DNA from: Planctomycetota bacterium
Lineage (GTDB): Bacteria > Planctomycetota > SZUA-567
Direction of reading: 5' to 3'
Length of the DNA: 19,285 bases
Assembly: GCA_031278535.1 (NCBI GenBank)
Contig: JAITKH010000079.1
Coordinates: forward strand, 1-19,285
Below the pieces are notes generated by a model, which ran no database searches, was not told where the DNA came from, and worked only from the letters and a program-made list of their open reading frames with translations. Of this stretch, positions 7,042 to 15,092 are shown piece after piece (within the stretch, counting starts at the first letter, position 1; each line of letters opens with the position of its first letter). The position numbers and the translations under genes were made by a program.

Positions 7042-8620
7042 AGCGACACCGCTCCTCACCTCCGCGGCCGCCGTGCCCGTCATCGCGCTGGTCGTCCTCC
7101 TCATCGGCTTCAGGTGGACGGCGGTGCGCGCCTCAGCCATCGGCGTCGCCCTGTCGGCCGCCGTCGCCTTCCTCCCCTTCCGGGCGCCGGCCGAACATAT
7201 CGCCCTCGACGCGCTCCGCGGACTGTGGAACAGCGTCCCGATCATCATCGTCATTTTTCCCGCGATCCTCATTTACGAGATCAGCCTCCAGGCGGGAGCG
7301 TTTCCCGCGATTCGTCACGGGTTGACCCGGCTCGTCCCGAACCGCCTTCTCCAGCTGTTGGCGCTCGGTTGGGGGTTCGCGAGCTTTCTCCAGGGCCCAT
7401 CCGGTTTCGGGGTGCCCATCGCCGTCACCGCGCCGCTCCTGATCGCCATCGGGGTCAAACCGGGGTGGGCGGTGACGATACCGCTCGTGGGGCACGGCTG
7501 GGCCAATACCTTCGGCACCCTGGCTTTGGCCTGGGACGCCCTGTTGCAACAGGCTGACCTGACCGCCGCAGTTCGGCTTTCCGCGGCATTCTGGGCGGGA
7601 CTGTTCCTCTTCGCCATGAACGTCCTCGCCGGGTTCTCCATCTGCTGGTTCTACGGCGGTGTCCGGGGCGTCCGACAAGGTCTCCCCGCAATCGCCGCCT
7701 TCGGCTTGATCATGGGCGGCGGACAAATGGCCCTGACCGGCGTCCTGCCGCCGCTTGCGACCGTGATCCCGACGACGGTCGCGCTCGGCCTCGCCTTTCC
7801 CCTCGCCCGCCTTCCCCGCTATGCCGGCAACTCCGGGGACGGGAGTCCGATTATGGAAAGCGAAACGCCCGGGGAACCCGCCGGGACGGTTGCCATGGGC
7901 CTGCACCAGGCAATGCTCCCGTACTATGCCCTCACCGCCATTTCATTTTTCGTTCTCCTGTCAGGCCCGGTGAAATCCGCGCTCGAACGTTTCACCACCG
8001 GCTTCGCCTTTCCGGAATCCGCGACCGGGCTCAATTTCGTGAGCGAGGGATCGGACTATTATTCGCCCATCGCCTGGCTCACCCATTCGGGCGTCTTCCT
8101 CCTGCTTTCCGCAGCAGCCGCAGGCTGGTACTACCTCGCCAAGGGCCTGCTCTCCGGCGACGGTGTCCGAAAGGCCGGAGCCGCGACCTTGAAGAAGGCG
8201 ATTCCGGCGTCGCTCTCGGTCATCCTCCTTATCGGCATGAGCAGGATCATGGGAGGGAGCGGCCAGACCGCCGTCCTCGCCGTCTCCGCCGCCGACATGA
8301 CCGGATCGTGGTACGGAGCCCTCTCGCCGCTGATCGGCGTACTGGGCTCGTTCATGTCGTCGTCGAACGTCAGTTCGAACATTCTTTTCGGCAAGTTCCA
8401 ATGTGTCACCGCCTCCCTGACCGGCTTCGACGTCGCGGTGATTCTGGCGGCGCAGACCGGCGGCGGCGCCCTCGGCTGCATGATCTCGCCGGCGAAGGTG
8501 ATGCTGGGGGCGACCACCGCCGGCGTTGTCGGACAGGATGGCGTGATCATTCGCCGGCTTCTGGGCGTGTCCGTCGCCAGCGCCGCCGTGATCGGCGTCC
8601 TCGTGATGGCGTTCGGGTGA
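7034..8620 (+). CDS. LctP-family carboxylate permease (L-lactate permease-like)
   Basis: This 528-residue polytopic membrane protein has about 12-14 hydrophobic segments, close to the 550 residues usual for LctP/LldP/GlcA carriers. Family marks include WNSVPIIIVIFPAILIYEIS, the FLQGPSGFGVPIAVTAPLL loop (equivalent to the EGAAGFGTPVAI motif), VGHGWANTFGTLALAW, and the C-terminal SFMSSSNVSSNILFGKFQ and QTGGGALGCMISPAKVMLG segments. Known members move lactate and glycolate. It overlaps livF by eight bases and precedes the allantoinase gene, so it belongs to the same transcription unit. The substrate is inferred: oxamate, an isostere of pyruvate made by this pathway, is a plausible export substrate, while ureide or oxalurate uptake is an alternative. 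Confidence 0.85.
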   Translation: MLEATPLLTSAAAVPVIALVVLLIGFRWTAVRASAIGVALSAAVAFLPFRAPAEHIALDALRGLWNSVPIIIVIFPAILIYEISLQAGAFPAIRHGLTRLVPNRLLQLLALGWGFASFLQGPSGFGVPIAVTAPLLIAIGVKPGWAVTIPLVGHGWANTFGTLALAWDALLQQADLTAAVRLSAAFWAGLFLFAMNVLAGFSICWFYGGVRGVRQGLPAIAAFGLIMGGGQMALTGVLPPLATVIPTTVALGLAFPLARLPRYAGNSGDGSPIMESETPGEPAGTVAMGLHQAMLPYYALTAISFFVLLSGPVKSALERFTTGFAFPESATGLNFVSEGSDYYSPIAWLTHSGVFLLLSAAAAGWYYLAKGLLSGDGVRKAGAATLKKAIPASLSVILLIGMSRIMGGSGQTAVLAVSAADMTGSWYGALSPLIGVLGSFMSSSNVSSNILFGKFQCVTASLTGFDVAVILAAQTGGGALGCMISPAKVMLGATTAGVVGQDGVIIRRLLGVSVASAAVIGVLVMAFG

Positions 8621-8640
8621 ATCTCTGAAGGAAGCAGGCC

Positions 8641-10017
8641 ATGAAAAGGTGCGATTTGATCCTGCGCAGCGACCGGGTCGTGCTCGAGGACACCGTTCAG
8701 GCGCTTGCCATCGGGATCGAGGGCGGCCGCATCGCCTTTCTCGCCGCCAAAAGCCTCGGTGCGGAAGCGGATCGGGATATCGACTTCGGCGACAGGTACA
8801 TTTTCCCCGGCGCGGTCGATCCTCACGTTCATTTCAAGGAGCCGGGACCGAACACCCATCGCGAGGATTGGGAAAGTGGAACGCGGCAGGCGGCGGCGGG
8901 GGGCGTGACCACGGTCATCGAAATGCCGCTCTCCATTCCCCTCACCGTGAACAGGCCGGCGTTCGAGGCGAAGATGGATATCGCGGCGGGAAAAGCGCAT
9001 GTCGACTTTGCCCTCTGGGCGGGGATGAACGCGTTCGCCGAGGGGCATTACCGCGAGCTGGGCGACCTCGGCGCCGTCGCGTACAAGGTGTTTCTTTCCA
9101 CCGATCCGGACAGTCCGCGCCTGGGAGACTACGACTTTTTGCGTGCGCTCCGCGAGGTCGCCTCCTTCGGCGGCCTCGTGGGCGTGCACGCGGAAAACTA
9201 CGACATCATAGACAACTATTGTGAAAAATTCAGGAAGGAGAACCGGGGGGATGGCAGGGCACATCTTGATTCCCGGCCCGACGTCGCCGAAATGGAGGCG
9301 GTGCAGCGGGCGCTCCTCTTCGCGCGGGAAACTGGCGCACGGATGCACATCTGTCACCTGTCCTCGGCCAAAACCGCGGACGTCATGAGATTCCACCGCG
9401 GGCGGGGGGCGGATTTCACGGTTGAAACCTGCCACAGCTACCTGACCCTGGACGATTCCGATCTCGACCGCTGCGGCACCCGCGCCAAGTGCAACCCGCC
9501 TATCCGGGACAAGGCGAACCGGGAGGCTCTTTGGGAGATGATCATGGACGGAGACATCCAGATGGTCGCCTCCGATCATTCGCCGTACGTGGACGCGGAC
9601 CGGGAACTCCCGTTGTGGGAATCGCCCCCCGGCCTGTCCGGCGTTGATCTCGCCTTTCCGCTCATGCTTGACGAGGGTCTCAACCGGCGCGGCCTGCCCG
9701 CCGAGGAACTGGCAGGCCTCATTTCCACCAACGCGGCGCGGCGTTTCGGGCTGTACCCGCAAAAAGGCGTGATTGCCGTCGGTTCCGATGCCGATCTGGC
9801 CGTTGTCGATCCCGACGCCGAGTGGGCCTGGAGTTGGCGCCTGTCCTTGGGGAAGAGCCGGGAAAAAGCCACGCCGTTCGAAGGGAGAACCATCCGCGGC
9901 AGGATACTTGAAACATATGTTCGCGGCGTCAAGGTCTACGACGGATTGAAGAACGAGGTGTTGGCGCGGCCCGGCTTCGGCGCGTTCGTCCGGCCGGTTC
10001 GGAATGAAGACGGATAG
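8641..10017 (+). CDS. allB: Allantoinase-like cyclic amidohydrolase (paralogue 1)
   Basis: A 458-residue member of the allantoinase/dihydropyrimidinase/dihydroorotase superfamily, expected to hydrolyse allantoin to allantoate in the cytoplasm. All binuclear metal-site residues are visible: DPHVHFKEPG (His62, His64), the carboxylated lysine in AYKVF (Lys149), HAEN (His183), HICHLSS (His239) and SDHSPY (Asp312). GGVTTVIEMPLS resembles E. coli AllB. The C-terminal TPFEGRTIRGRILETYVRG is closer to dihydroorotase/hydantoinase relatives, so another cyclic amide is possible. The ATG is preceded by AAGGAAG. A second paralogue lies near the end of the window, so the two may differ in substrate. An intergenic repeat starts right after the stop codon. 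Confidence 0.82.
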   Translation: MKRCDLILRSDRVVLEDTVQALAIGIEGGRIAFLAAKSLGAEADRDIDFGDRYIFPGAVDPHVHFKEPGPNTHREDWESGTRQAAAGGVTTVIEMPLSIPLTVNRPAFEAKMDIAAGKAHVDFALWAGMNAFAEGHYRELGDLGAVAYKVFLSTDPDSPRLGDYDFLRALREVASFGGLVGVHAENYDIIDNYCEKFRKENRGDGRAHLDSRPDVAEMEAVQRALLFARETGARMHICHLSSAKTADVMRFHRGRGADFTVETCHSYLTLDDSDLDRCGTRAKCNPPIRDKANREALWEMIMDGDIQMVASDHSPYVDADRELPLWESPPGLSGVDLAFPLMLDEGLNRRGLPAEELAGLISTNAARRFGLYPQKGVIAVGSDADLAVVDPDAEWAWSWRLSLGKSREKATPFEGRTIRGRILETYVRGVKVYDGLKNEVLARPGFGAFVRPVRNEDG

Positions 10018-10165
10018 CGATCTGAAAAGGCCAATCCTATGAATGCAGAAGTCCGTTTGCTCCAGGACCAATATCCGACGCCTCCGGGGAATTCGCTTCC
10101 CTGGATGCGGGATCCGGGCGAACCGGAAGCGCTCCTCGCAAAAATCAGGGATTCGGGCTTTGCGG
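10018..10165 (+). repeat. Intergenic repeat, copy A
   Basis: This is the first of three related copies of about 150 bp, each lying immediately after a stop codon. Shared blocks with copy C include TCTGAAAA at the left end, the GCTCCAGGA block, CCGGGGAATTCGCTT, and GCGCTCC-CGCAAA. Within this copy a 44-codon frame from 10039 to 10173 is open (starting MNAEVRLLQDQYPTPPGN), but its frame is not preserved in copy B, so I do not call it a gene. The element fills nearly the whole gap before fdrA. Confidence 0.75.
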
Positions 10166-10191
10166 GGCAATAGATTGATACGGGAGAAAGC

Positions 10192-11748
10192 ATGACACGG
10201 GTTTCCTCGGTTGTCAAAAAGGACCTCTACCGGGACTCCATCTTCCTGATGAAGCTGTCCTCGCAGGCGTCGCGGGAGAGCGGCGTCGAGATGGTGTCCG
10301 CGATGATGGCCACCGATCGCAACAAGGATCTGTTCACGGAGTCCGGGCTTATGACGCCGGAAATCGCCGCTGCCAAGCCCAACGACCTTGCCATCGTCAT
10401 CAGGGGCGACGAAAACCGGGTCGAGGCGGCGATCGCCCTGGTTACGCGGCTTCTCGACGAGGAGCCGGAACGGAGGAACCAGGGCTCCGCCGCCGACCGG
10501 ATCCCGGCGAGCCTTCGCCAGGCGCGGAGAGCCGATCCCGGCCTCAACCTTGCGCTCATCTCCGTCGCCGGCGACTTCGCCCGCTACGAGGCGGCCGAAG
10601 CCATCGCCCTCGGCATGGATGTAATGCTGTACAGCGACAACATCTCCCTGGAGGATGAGCTTTCCCTGAAACGTTTCGCGCAAAAGAGGGGCCGCATGGT
10701 CATGGGGCCCGATTGCGGCACGGCAATCATCGACGGAACGCCGCTCGCCTTCGCTAACCGGGTGCGAAAAGGCCCGATAGGCGCCGTCGGGGCGTCCGGC
10801 ACCGGGCTGCAGGAAGTGACCTGCCTCCTGGATCGCATGGGGGTGGGGGTCGGCCAGGCATACGGCACCGGCGGCCGCGATCTCAAGGACGCCATCGGCG
10901 GCATTGCCACCTTGGCCGCTCTCGACCGTCTGGGCGGGGATCCGGCGGTCGAGGCCCTGGTCATCCTGGGCAAGCCTCCGGGAATGGCGACGCGGAAAAA
11001 GCTGCTCGCGAAGATTCGCGAGATCGACAAGCCCGCCTTCGTGCATTACCTCGGCGCCGAGGATTACGCGGACGAGGAAAAGGCGGGCATGGCAACGGCC
11101 CGCGACCTCGAGGAGCTCGCCGTGAAGGCGGCCGGGCAGGTGCGCCCCGGGGCGCGCCTGCCCGGCGCGGATCTGCCTCCCCCCCCTCCCCCGCCGGCGA
11201 AAAAAGGATTGCTCCGCGGCATTTTTGGCGGCGGGACGCTCTGCCTCGAGGCGGCGGTCATTTGCGGCGGCATGCTTCTCGGTCCCAAGGCCTCGAATCT
11301 TTCCGTCCCGGGTTACGCGAAGATAAGTGGAAGGGACGGATTCGCCGGCCATGTTTTCCTCGACCTGGGCGAGGACGAATTCACCATCGGCAAACCCCAT
11401 CCGATGATGGCCCCCGATTTCAAGATGGATCGGATCGCGGCGGCGCTTTCCGAACCCGGAGTCGGGGTGGTGCTTATGGATATTGTCATCGGCTACGGGT
11501 CGCATCCGCGCCAGGCCGAGCTTGTCCTTGAAGCCCTGGCGCGCGCCGAGACGGCAAGCGGGGGGAAGAGCCGGGAAAAAATCGTGGTCGCCTCGGTCAC
11601 CGGCGTCGACGCCGACAATCCGGACCGTGAAAGCCAGGCGCGCCTGCTTCGGGAGGGAGGCGTAACGGTTCTCGCGAGCAATGCCCGCGCCGCGAGATGG
11701 GCGGCCCGTGCGGCCACTGGCGGGACGGGAGCAGACGATGGCGGATAA
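10192..11748 (+). CDS. fdrA: FdrA family protein, oxamate carbamoyltransferase component (AllF-like)
   Basis: A 518-residue protein of the FdrA family, which resembles succinyl-CoA synthetase alpha/beta modules (E. coli FdrA is about 555 residues). Visible marks are PNDLAIVIRG (63-71), MGPDCGTAI (171-179), the nucleotide-type loop GAVGASGTGLQEVT (197-210) and GTGGRDLKDAIGG (225-237). After a proline-rich linker (about 329-335) a second domain holds HPMMAPDFKMDRI and MDIVIGYGSHP. In E. coli, fdrA, ylbE and ylbF have been reported to supply the oxamate carbamoyltransferase activity that splits oxalurate to oxamate and carbamoyl phosphate. Here the gene overlaps ylbE by 11 bases, but no ylbF is in the window. 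GGGAG precedes the ATG. The linker is encoded by C8 and C5 tracts. Confidence 0.87.
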   Translation: MTRVSSVVKKDLYRDSIFLMKLSSQASRESGVEMVSAMMATDRNKDLFTESGLMTPEIAAAKPNDLAIVIRGDENRVEAAIALVTRLLDEEPERRNQGSAADRIPASLRQARRADPGLNLALISVAGDFARYEAAEAIALGMDVMLYSDNISLEDELSLKRFAQKRGRMVMGPDCGTAIIDGTPLAFANRVRKGPIGAVGASGTGLQEVTCLLDRMGVGVGQAYGTGGRDLKDAIGGIATLAALDRLGGDPAVEALVILGKPPGMATRKKLLAKIREIDKPAFVHYLGAEDYADEEKAGMATARDLEELAVKAAGQVRPGARLPGADLPPPPPPPAKKGLLRGIFGGGTLCLEAAVICGGMLLGPKASNLSVPGYAKISGRDGFAGHVFLDLGEDEFTIGKPHPMMAPDFKMDRIAAALSEPGVGVVLMDIVIGYGSHPRQAELVLEALARAETASGGKSREKIVVASVTGVDADNPDRESQARLLREGGVTVLASNARAARWAARAATGGTGADDGG

Positions 11749-13165
11749 ATTGAAGGTGGCGGCGCTTGGCGTTGACGTGTTCGATGCGGCGCTCGAGGAA
11801 AGCGGAACTCCCTTTGCCCATATCGACTGGAAGCCGCCGGCGGAGGGAGACGCGAAGCTCGTCAACGCCTTGTTCCGTCTGGCGACCGAGTGCGTGGACG
11901 GAAACGGGGAATCGCTTGTCGACAAGGCGAACGCCGAAGCCCTTGACCGGCTGAAGCGGGCGCGGCCGGTTCTCAGGCGCGTCCGTCCCGCCCACGAGGT
12001 GATCGAAGGTCTGGACAAGAACACGATTCTCCATGCGGGTCCCCCCATCGCCTGGGAGGATATGTGCGGGCCGATGAAGAGCGCCTTCATCGGCGCGGCG
12101 AAATACGAGGGCCTCGCCGGGAACGACGCGGAGGCGGAAAAACTCCTCGCTTCCGGCGGGATCAGGTACGGCCCCAACCACAGCCATTCCGCCGTCGGTC
12201 CCATGACCGGAATGATTTCGCATTCCATGCCGGTGTTCGTGGTGGAAAACCTGACTTTCGGCAACCAGGCGTTCTGTCCCATCAACGAAGGCATCGGCAA
12301 AGTCATGCGCTTCGGCGCCAATGACGATTCCGTGCTTGCGAATCTCAAGTGGATCGAAACCGTCCTGGCGCCGGCGATTGACAGGGCGCTGGCGAACGGC
12401 GGCGTGGATCTGAAAGTCGTGATGGCGCAATCCCTCGCCATGGGGGACGAAATGCACCAGCGGAACGTCGCGGCAAGCCTCAACTTCCACAAGGCGATCG
12501 CGGGCGAGTTCCACGGCGCCCTTTCCGGCAATCCCGACGGGCGTCGGGCGACGGAGTTCGTTGCCGGTGGGAACGAACAGTTCTTCCTCAACCTCGCCAT
12601 GGCCGCGTGCAAGGCGGCCATGGACCCGTTGCGGGGCATCGAGTATTCCACCGTGATCACGGCGATGAGCCGGAACGGGGTCGACTTCGGCATCAATGTC
12701 TCCAGCCTCGGGGACGAATGGTTCACCGCGCCCTGTCTCAAGCCGCGGGCGCTGTACTTCCCGGGCTTCAGCGAGGCCGACGCCAACCCCGACATGGGCG
12801 ACTCCGCCATCGTCGAATGCTTCGGCATCGGCGGCATGGCTATGGGCGCGGCCCCGGCGGTGGTGCGATTCGTCGGCGCGGGCGGATCCGGGGACGCCTA
12901 CCGCTACACCGAAACGATGCGTGAAATCACCGTGGGCGCGAACCAGGACATGCCTATCCCGGGGATGGATTTCACCGGCGTTCCCTCCGCCATCGACATC
13001 CGCCGGGTGGTGGCGACGGGAATTCTTCCCGTCATCAACACCGGGGTAGCCCATCGGCTTCCCGGAATCGGACAGGTGGGCGCGGGCATCGTCACGCCGC
13101 CGATGGACATCATGCGGCGGGCGCTTCTCGCCTTCGCGGAGAAATGGCTGGGGAAAGGCCGCTGA
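11738..13165 (+). CDS. ylbE: YlbE family protein (DUF1116), oxamate carbamoyltransferase component (AllG-like)
   Basis: A 475-residue DUF1116 protein, somewhat longer than E. coli YlbE (about 420). Characteristic segments are TILHAGPPIAWEDMCGPMK (96-114), the histidine-rich HSHSAVGPMTGMIS (148-161), NEGIGKVMRFGAN (183-195) and the glycine-rich ECFGIGGMAMGAAPAVVRF near residues 365-385. The start is the ATG inside the final codons of fdrA. The overlap implies translational coupling and a stoichiometric complex. By analogy with E. coli it should act with FdrA on oxalurate or carbamoyl phosphate; which subunit holds the active site is not evident from sequence. The absence of the third partner next to it is noteworthy. 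Confidence 0.87.
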   Translation: MADKLKVAALGVDVFDAALEESGTPFAHIDWKPPAEGDAKLVNALFRLATECVDGNGESLVDKANAEALDRLKRARPVLRRVRPAHEVIEGLDKNTILHAGPPIAWEDMCGPMKSAFIGAAKYEGLAGNDAEAEKLLASGGIRYGPNHSHSAVGPMTGMISHSMPVFVVENLTFGNQAFCPINEGIGKVMRFGANDDSVLANLKWIETVLAPAIDRALANGGVDLKVVMAQSLAMGDEMHQRNVAASLNFHKAIAGEFHGALSGNPDGRRATEFVAGGNEQFFLNLAMAACKAAMDPLRGIEYSTVITAMSRNGVDFGINVSSLGDEWFTAPCLKPRALYFPGFSEADANPDMGDSAIVECFGIGGMAMGAAPAVVRFVGAGGSGDAYRYTETMREITVGANQDMPIPGMDFTGVPSAIDIRRVVATGILPVINTGVAHRLPGIGQVGAGIVTPPMDIMRRALLAFAEKWLGKGR

Positions 13166-13199
13166 CCGGTTGGGCGTTCAGGCAACGGGCGAAAAAGAC

Positions 13200-13958
13200 A
13201 TGCTGAAAAAAATCCACAAAAACACCGTCGTTGCGCAGATTATCAACCAGTTGACCGACTTGATTCGCGGCGGCAGCCTGAAACCGGGAGACCGCCTCCC
13301 GTCGGAACGGGAGATGGCGGAACAGCTCGGCGTCAGTCGCCCGCCGCTGCGCGAGTCCCTATGCGCCCTGGAATACGCCGGCGTCATCGAGACCCGCTAC
13401 GGCGACGGCATCTACGTGAAAAGTTTCGACTTCCCCATCGACCCCGGGCTTTCGTCGCTCCTGGACCAGTACACCCTCGAGGAAATGATAGAAATGCGCA
13501 AAATCATCGAAAAGGCGGCGGTCCGCCTCGCGATGGAGCGCGCCACCGGGGAGGACATCGCGACGTTGCGCGACATCCAGCGGCAAACCGCGGCGAACGT
13601 CGATCACATGGAACGGTTCGTGGAATGCGACTTCGCCTTTCACAGCGCGATCGCCGAGGCGGCCAGGAATTCCATGCTTTTCAAGACGGTGAAGACCATG
13701 CGCAAGCTGATGGGCGAATTCAACCGGAAGATCTTGCAGAGCCGGCATTTCCGGGCCGACGTGTCCACGCAGCACGAAGCTATTCTCGCCGCCATTGCCG
13801 TGGGCAACGAAGAGGACGCGGTGGCGATTATGGACAGGCACCTCGACAACGTGGTCAAACTCTCCATGAACTGCAACCGCAAGGAAAACGCGCGCCGCAA
13901 GTCCAAAACCGGGGACGCGGCGAGCCCGACGGGCGTTCCCCAAGGTCTAAGCCTTTGA
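13200..13958 (+). CDS. GntR-family transcriptional regulator, FadR subfamily (FCD domain)
   Basis: The 252-residue product has an N-terminal winged helix-turn-helix with the GntR signature LKPGDRLPSEREMAEQLGVS (27-46) and RPPLRESL (47-54). It is followed by an all-helical FCD ligand domain. The FCD metal and ligand positions are present: Asp144 and His148 in CDFAFHSAIAEAA, His192 in TQHEAI, and His214 in MDRHLDNV. The ATG at 13200 is chosen because the family similarity begins there; an in-frame TTG 30 bases upstream is possible and no strong Shine-Dalgarno is seen. It lies between ylbE and allE on the same strand and probably autoregulates the cluster in response to a carboxylate intermediate such as a ureide acid or glyoxylate (inferred). 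Its last codons lie inside an intergenic repeat copy, so the C-terminal tail is probably repeat-derived. Confidence 0.9.
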   Translation: MLKKIHKNTVVAQIINQLTDLIRGGSLKPGDRLPSEREMAEQLGVSRPPLRESLCALEYAGVIETRYGDGIYVKSFDFPIDPGLSSLLDQYTLEEMIEMRKIIEKAAVRLAMERATGEDIATLRDIQRQTAANVDHMERFVECDFAFHSAIAEAARNSMLFKTVKTMRKLMGEFNRKILQSRHFRADVSTQHEAILAAIAVGNEEDAVAIMDRHLDNVVKLSMNCNRKENARRKSKTGDAASPTGVPQGLSL

Positions 13959-14086
13959 TTCGGACGTTGCGGGGAGCGCCCCCGGTTCACCCGGTTCCCG
14001 CCCCGGGGAGTGAATTCCCCGCCGGCAGGGAAGGTGATCCCGGGGCAAACGGACTTCGGCATTCATGGGATTGGCTTTTTCGGGCC
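13940..14086 (-). repeat. Intergenic repeat, copy B (inverted)
   Basis: Read on the minus strand, this segment matches copies A and C: GAAAAAGCCAATCCCATGAA, then TGCCGAAGTCCGTTTG, GGGGAATTC, GGTGAACCGGG and GCGCTCCCCGCAA. It is inverted relative to the other two and covers the last codons of the GntR gene, supplying its stop. A one-base length difference from copy C between AATGCC and GGGGAATTC breaks any common reading frame, arguing for a non-coding element. Confidence 0.75.
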
Positions 14087-14231
14087 ATCGGGCGGAGGAT
14101 TTTTGCCTGCGCACTCGATATGCCGGAAGCGTTTTGTTTTTCGGACAAACGTCGATCCCAAGCCCCGTCGGCGAGTTCGATTTTGCGGAAAACCGGCGAG
14201 GCCGCCGGCGCATTGAGGAAAATCATTTGAT
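14087..14231. other. Remainder of the gap between GntR gene and allE
   Basis: No gene is seen. The segment 14096-14145 (GAGGATTTTTGCC...CCGGAAGCGTTTT) resembles by eye the 3' half of the terminator region at 3261-3312, including the exact 13-mer CCGGAAGCGTTTT. It may be a further diverged repeat or a shared terminator module, but here no long pairing stem is evident. The region ends at the strong ribosome-binding site AAGGAG of allE. Confidence 0.35.
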
Positions 14232-14244
14232 AAGGAGAAAAAAC

Positions 14245-15024
14245 ATGCCGTATCCCGATGGGCCCCTGAAAACCCGCGCCGTGGTCAAGCCAGGAATCTA
14301 TGCCTTGATCCCGCCGGAGGGCCGGGTCTTCAACGTCATTCCAGGGCTCACGAACTGCCAGACCACCATCCTCTGCACCCCCAAGATCGGCGCCGGCTTC
14401 GTGCAGTACGTCGGAACCGCGCAGCCCGGCGGCGGCTGCGCCGAAACCGCCTTCGGCGCGGACGACGGGGTGGAGACCTTCATCCACATCCTGGACGGCG
14501 AAGGCAGGCTCGAACTGGCGATCGACGGCAGGACGGAAACATGCGGGCGTGGCGGCTACGCCTACGCTCCGGCGGGCAAGGGAATTTATTTCAGGAACGT
14601 CGGAGAAAAGCCGCTCCGCTTTCTCCTCTACAAGCAGCGCTACCTCCCCCATCCCGATCCCGCGCGCCTTCCCCGGGCGGTGTTCGGCAACCTCGACGAC
14701 ATCAGGGAGCGCCCCTACGACGGGATGGAAAACGTCTTCGTCCGCGACCTGCTTCCGGTCGACGAGACCTATGACATGAACATGCACACCCTTTCCTTTG
14801 CCCCGGGCGGCTGCCACCCGTTCATCGAGACCCACGTCCAGGAGCACGGCGCCTACATTTACGAAGGCCAGGGTATGTACCTGCTCGACGACGACTGGAT
14901 CCCGGTCCAGCCCGGGGATTTCATCTGGTTCGGACCCTACGTCAAGCAGGCCTGCTACGGAACCGGCCGCTCCCGGCTCTCGTACATTTATTCCAAGGAC
15001 TGCCACCGGGACGCGCCGATTTGA
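14245..15024 (+). CDS. allE: (S)-ureidoglycine aminohydrolase, AllE (bicupin)
   Basis: A 259-residue two-cupin enzyme close in length and sequence to E. coli AllE (YlbA, 261 residues). It converts (S)-ureidoglycine to (S)-ureidoglycolate and ammonia in the cytoplasm. The N-terminal KTRAVVKPGIYALIPPEG and the C-terminal FAPGG-HPFIETHVQEHGAYIYEGQG, LLDDDWIPVQPGDFIWFG and SYIYSKDCHRD match the family throughout. The second cupin carries the expected manganese ligands Glu195, His197, His201 and Gln235, with the same spacing (2, 4, 34) as in the characterised plant enzyme. AAGGAG lies eight bases before the ATG. This is the most specific pathway marker in the window, since ureidoglycine occurs only in ureide degradation. 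Confidence 0.95.
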   Translation: MPYPDGPLKTRAVVKPGIYALIPPEGRVFNVIPGLTNCQTTILCTPKIGAGFVQYVGTAQPGGGCAETAFGADDGVETFIHILDGEGRLELAIDGRTETCGRGGYAYAPAGKGIYFRNVGEKPLRFLLYKQRYLPHPDPARLPRAVFGNLDDIRERPYDGMENVFVRDLLPVDETYDMNMHTLSFAPGGCHPFIETHVQEHGAYIYEGQGMYLLDDDWIPVQPGDFIWFGPYVKQACYGTGRSRLSYIYSKDCHRDAPI

Positions 15025-15092
15025 ATTCCGCGTCATTCGCCCGTCATGTGTAAACCGGAGAAGGAAAACTTCAGAAAACAGGAGTATTCAAA

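Noticed and set aside
10039..10173. A 44-codon frame inside repeat copy A with a plausible ribosome-binding site
   Set aside because: Copy C lacks the ATG, and a one-base length change in copy B breaks the frame, so coding conservation is not supported.
8131..12837. A 1568-codon open frame on the minus strand
   Set aside because: It is antisense to the allantoinase, FdrA and YlbE genes, has no family similarity, and arises from the GC-rich codon bias of the + strand genes.
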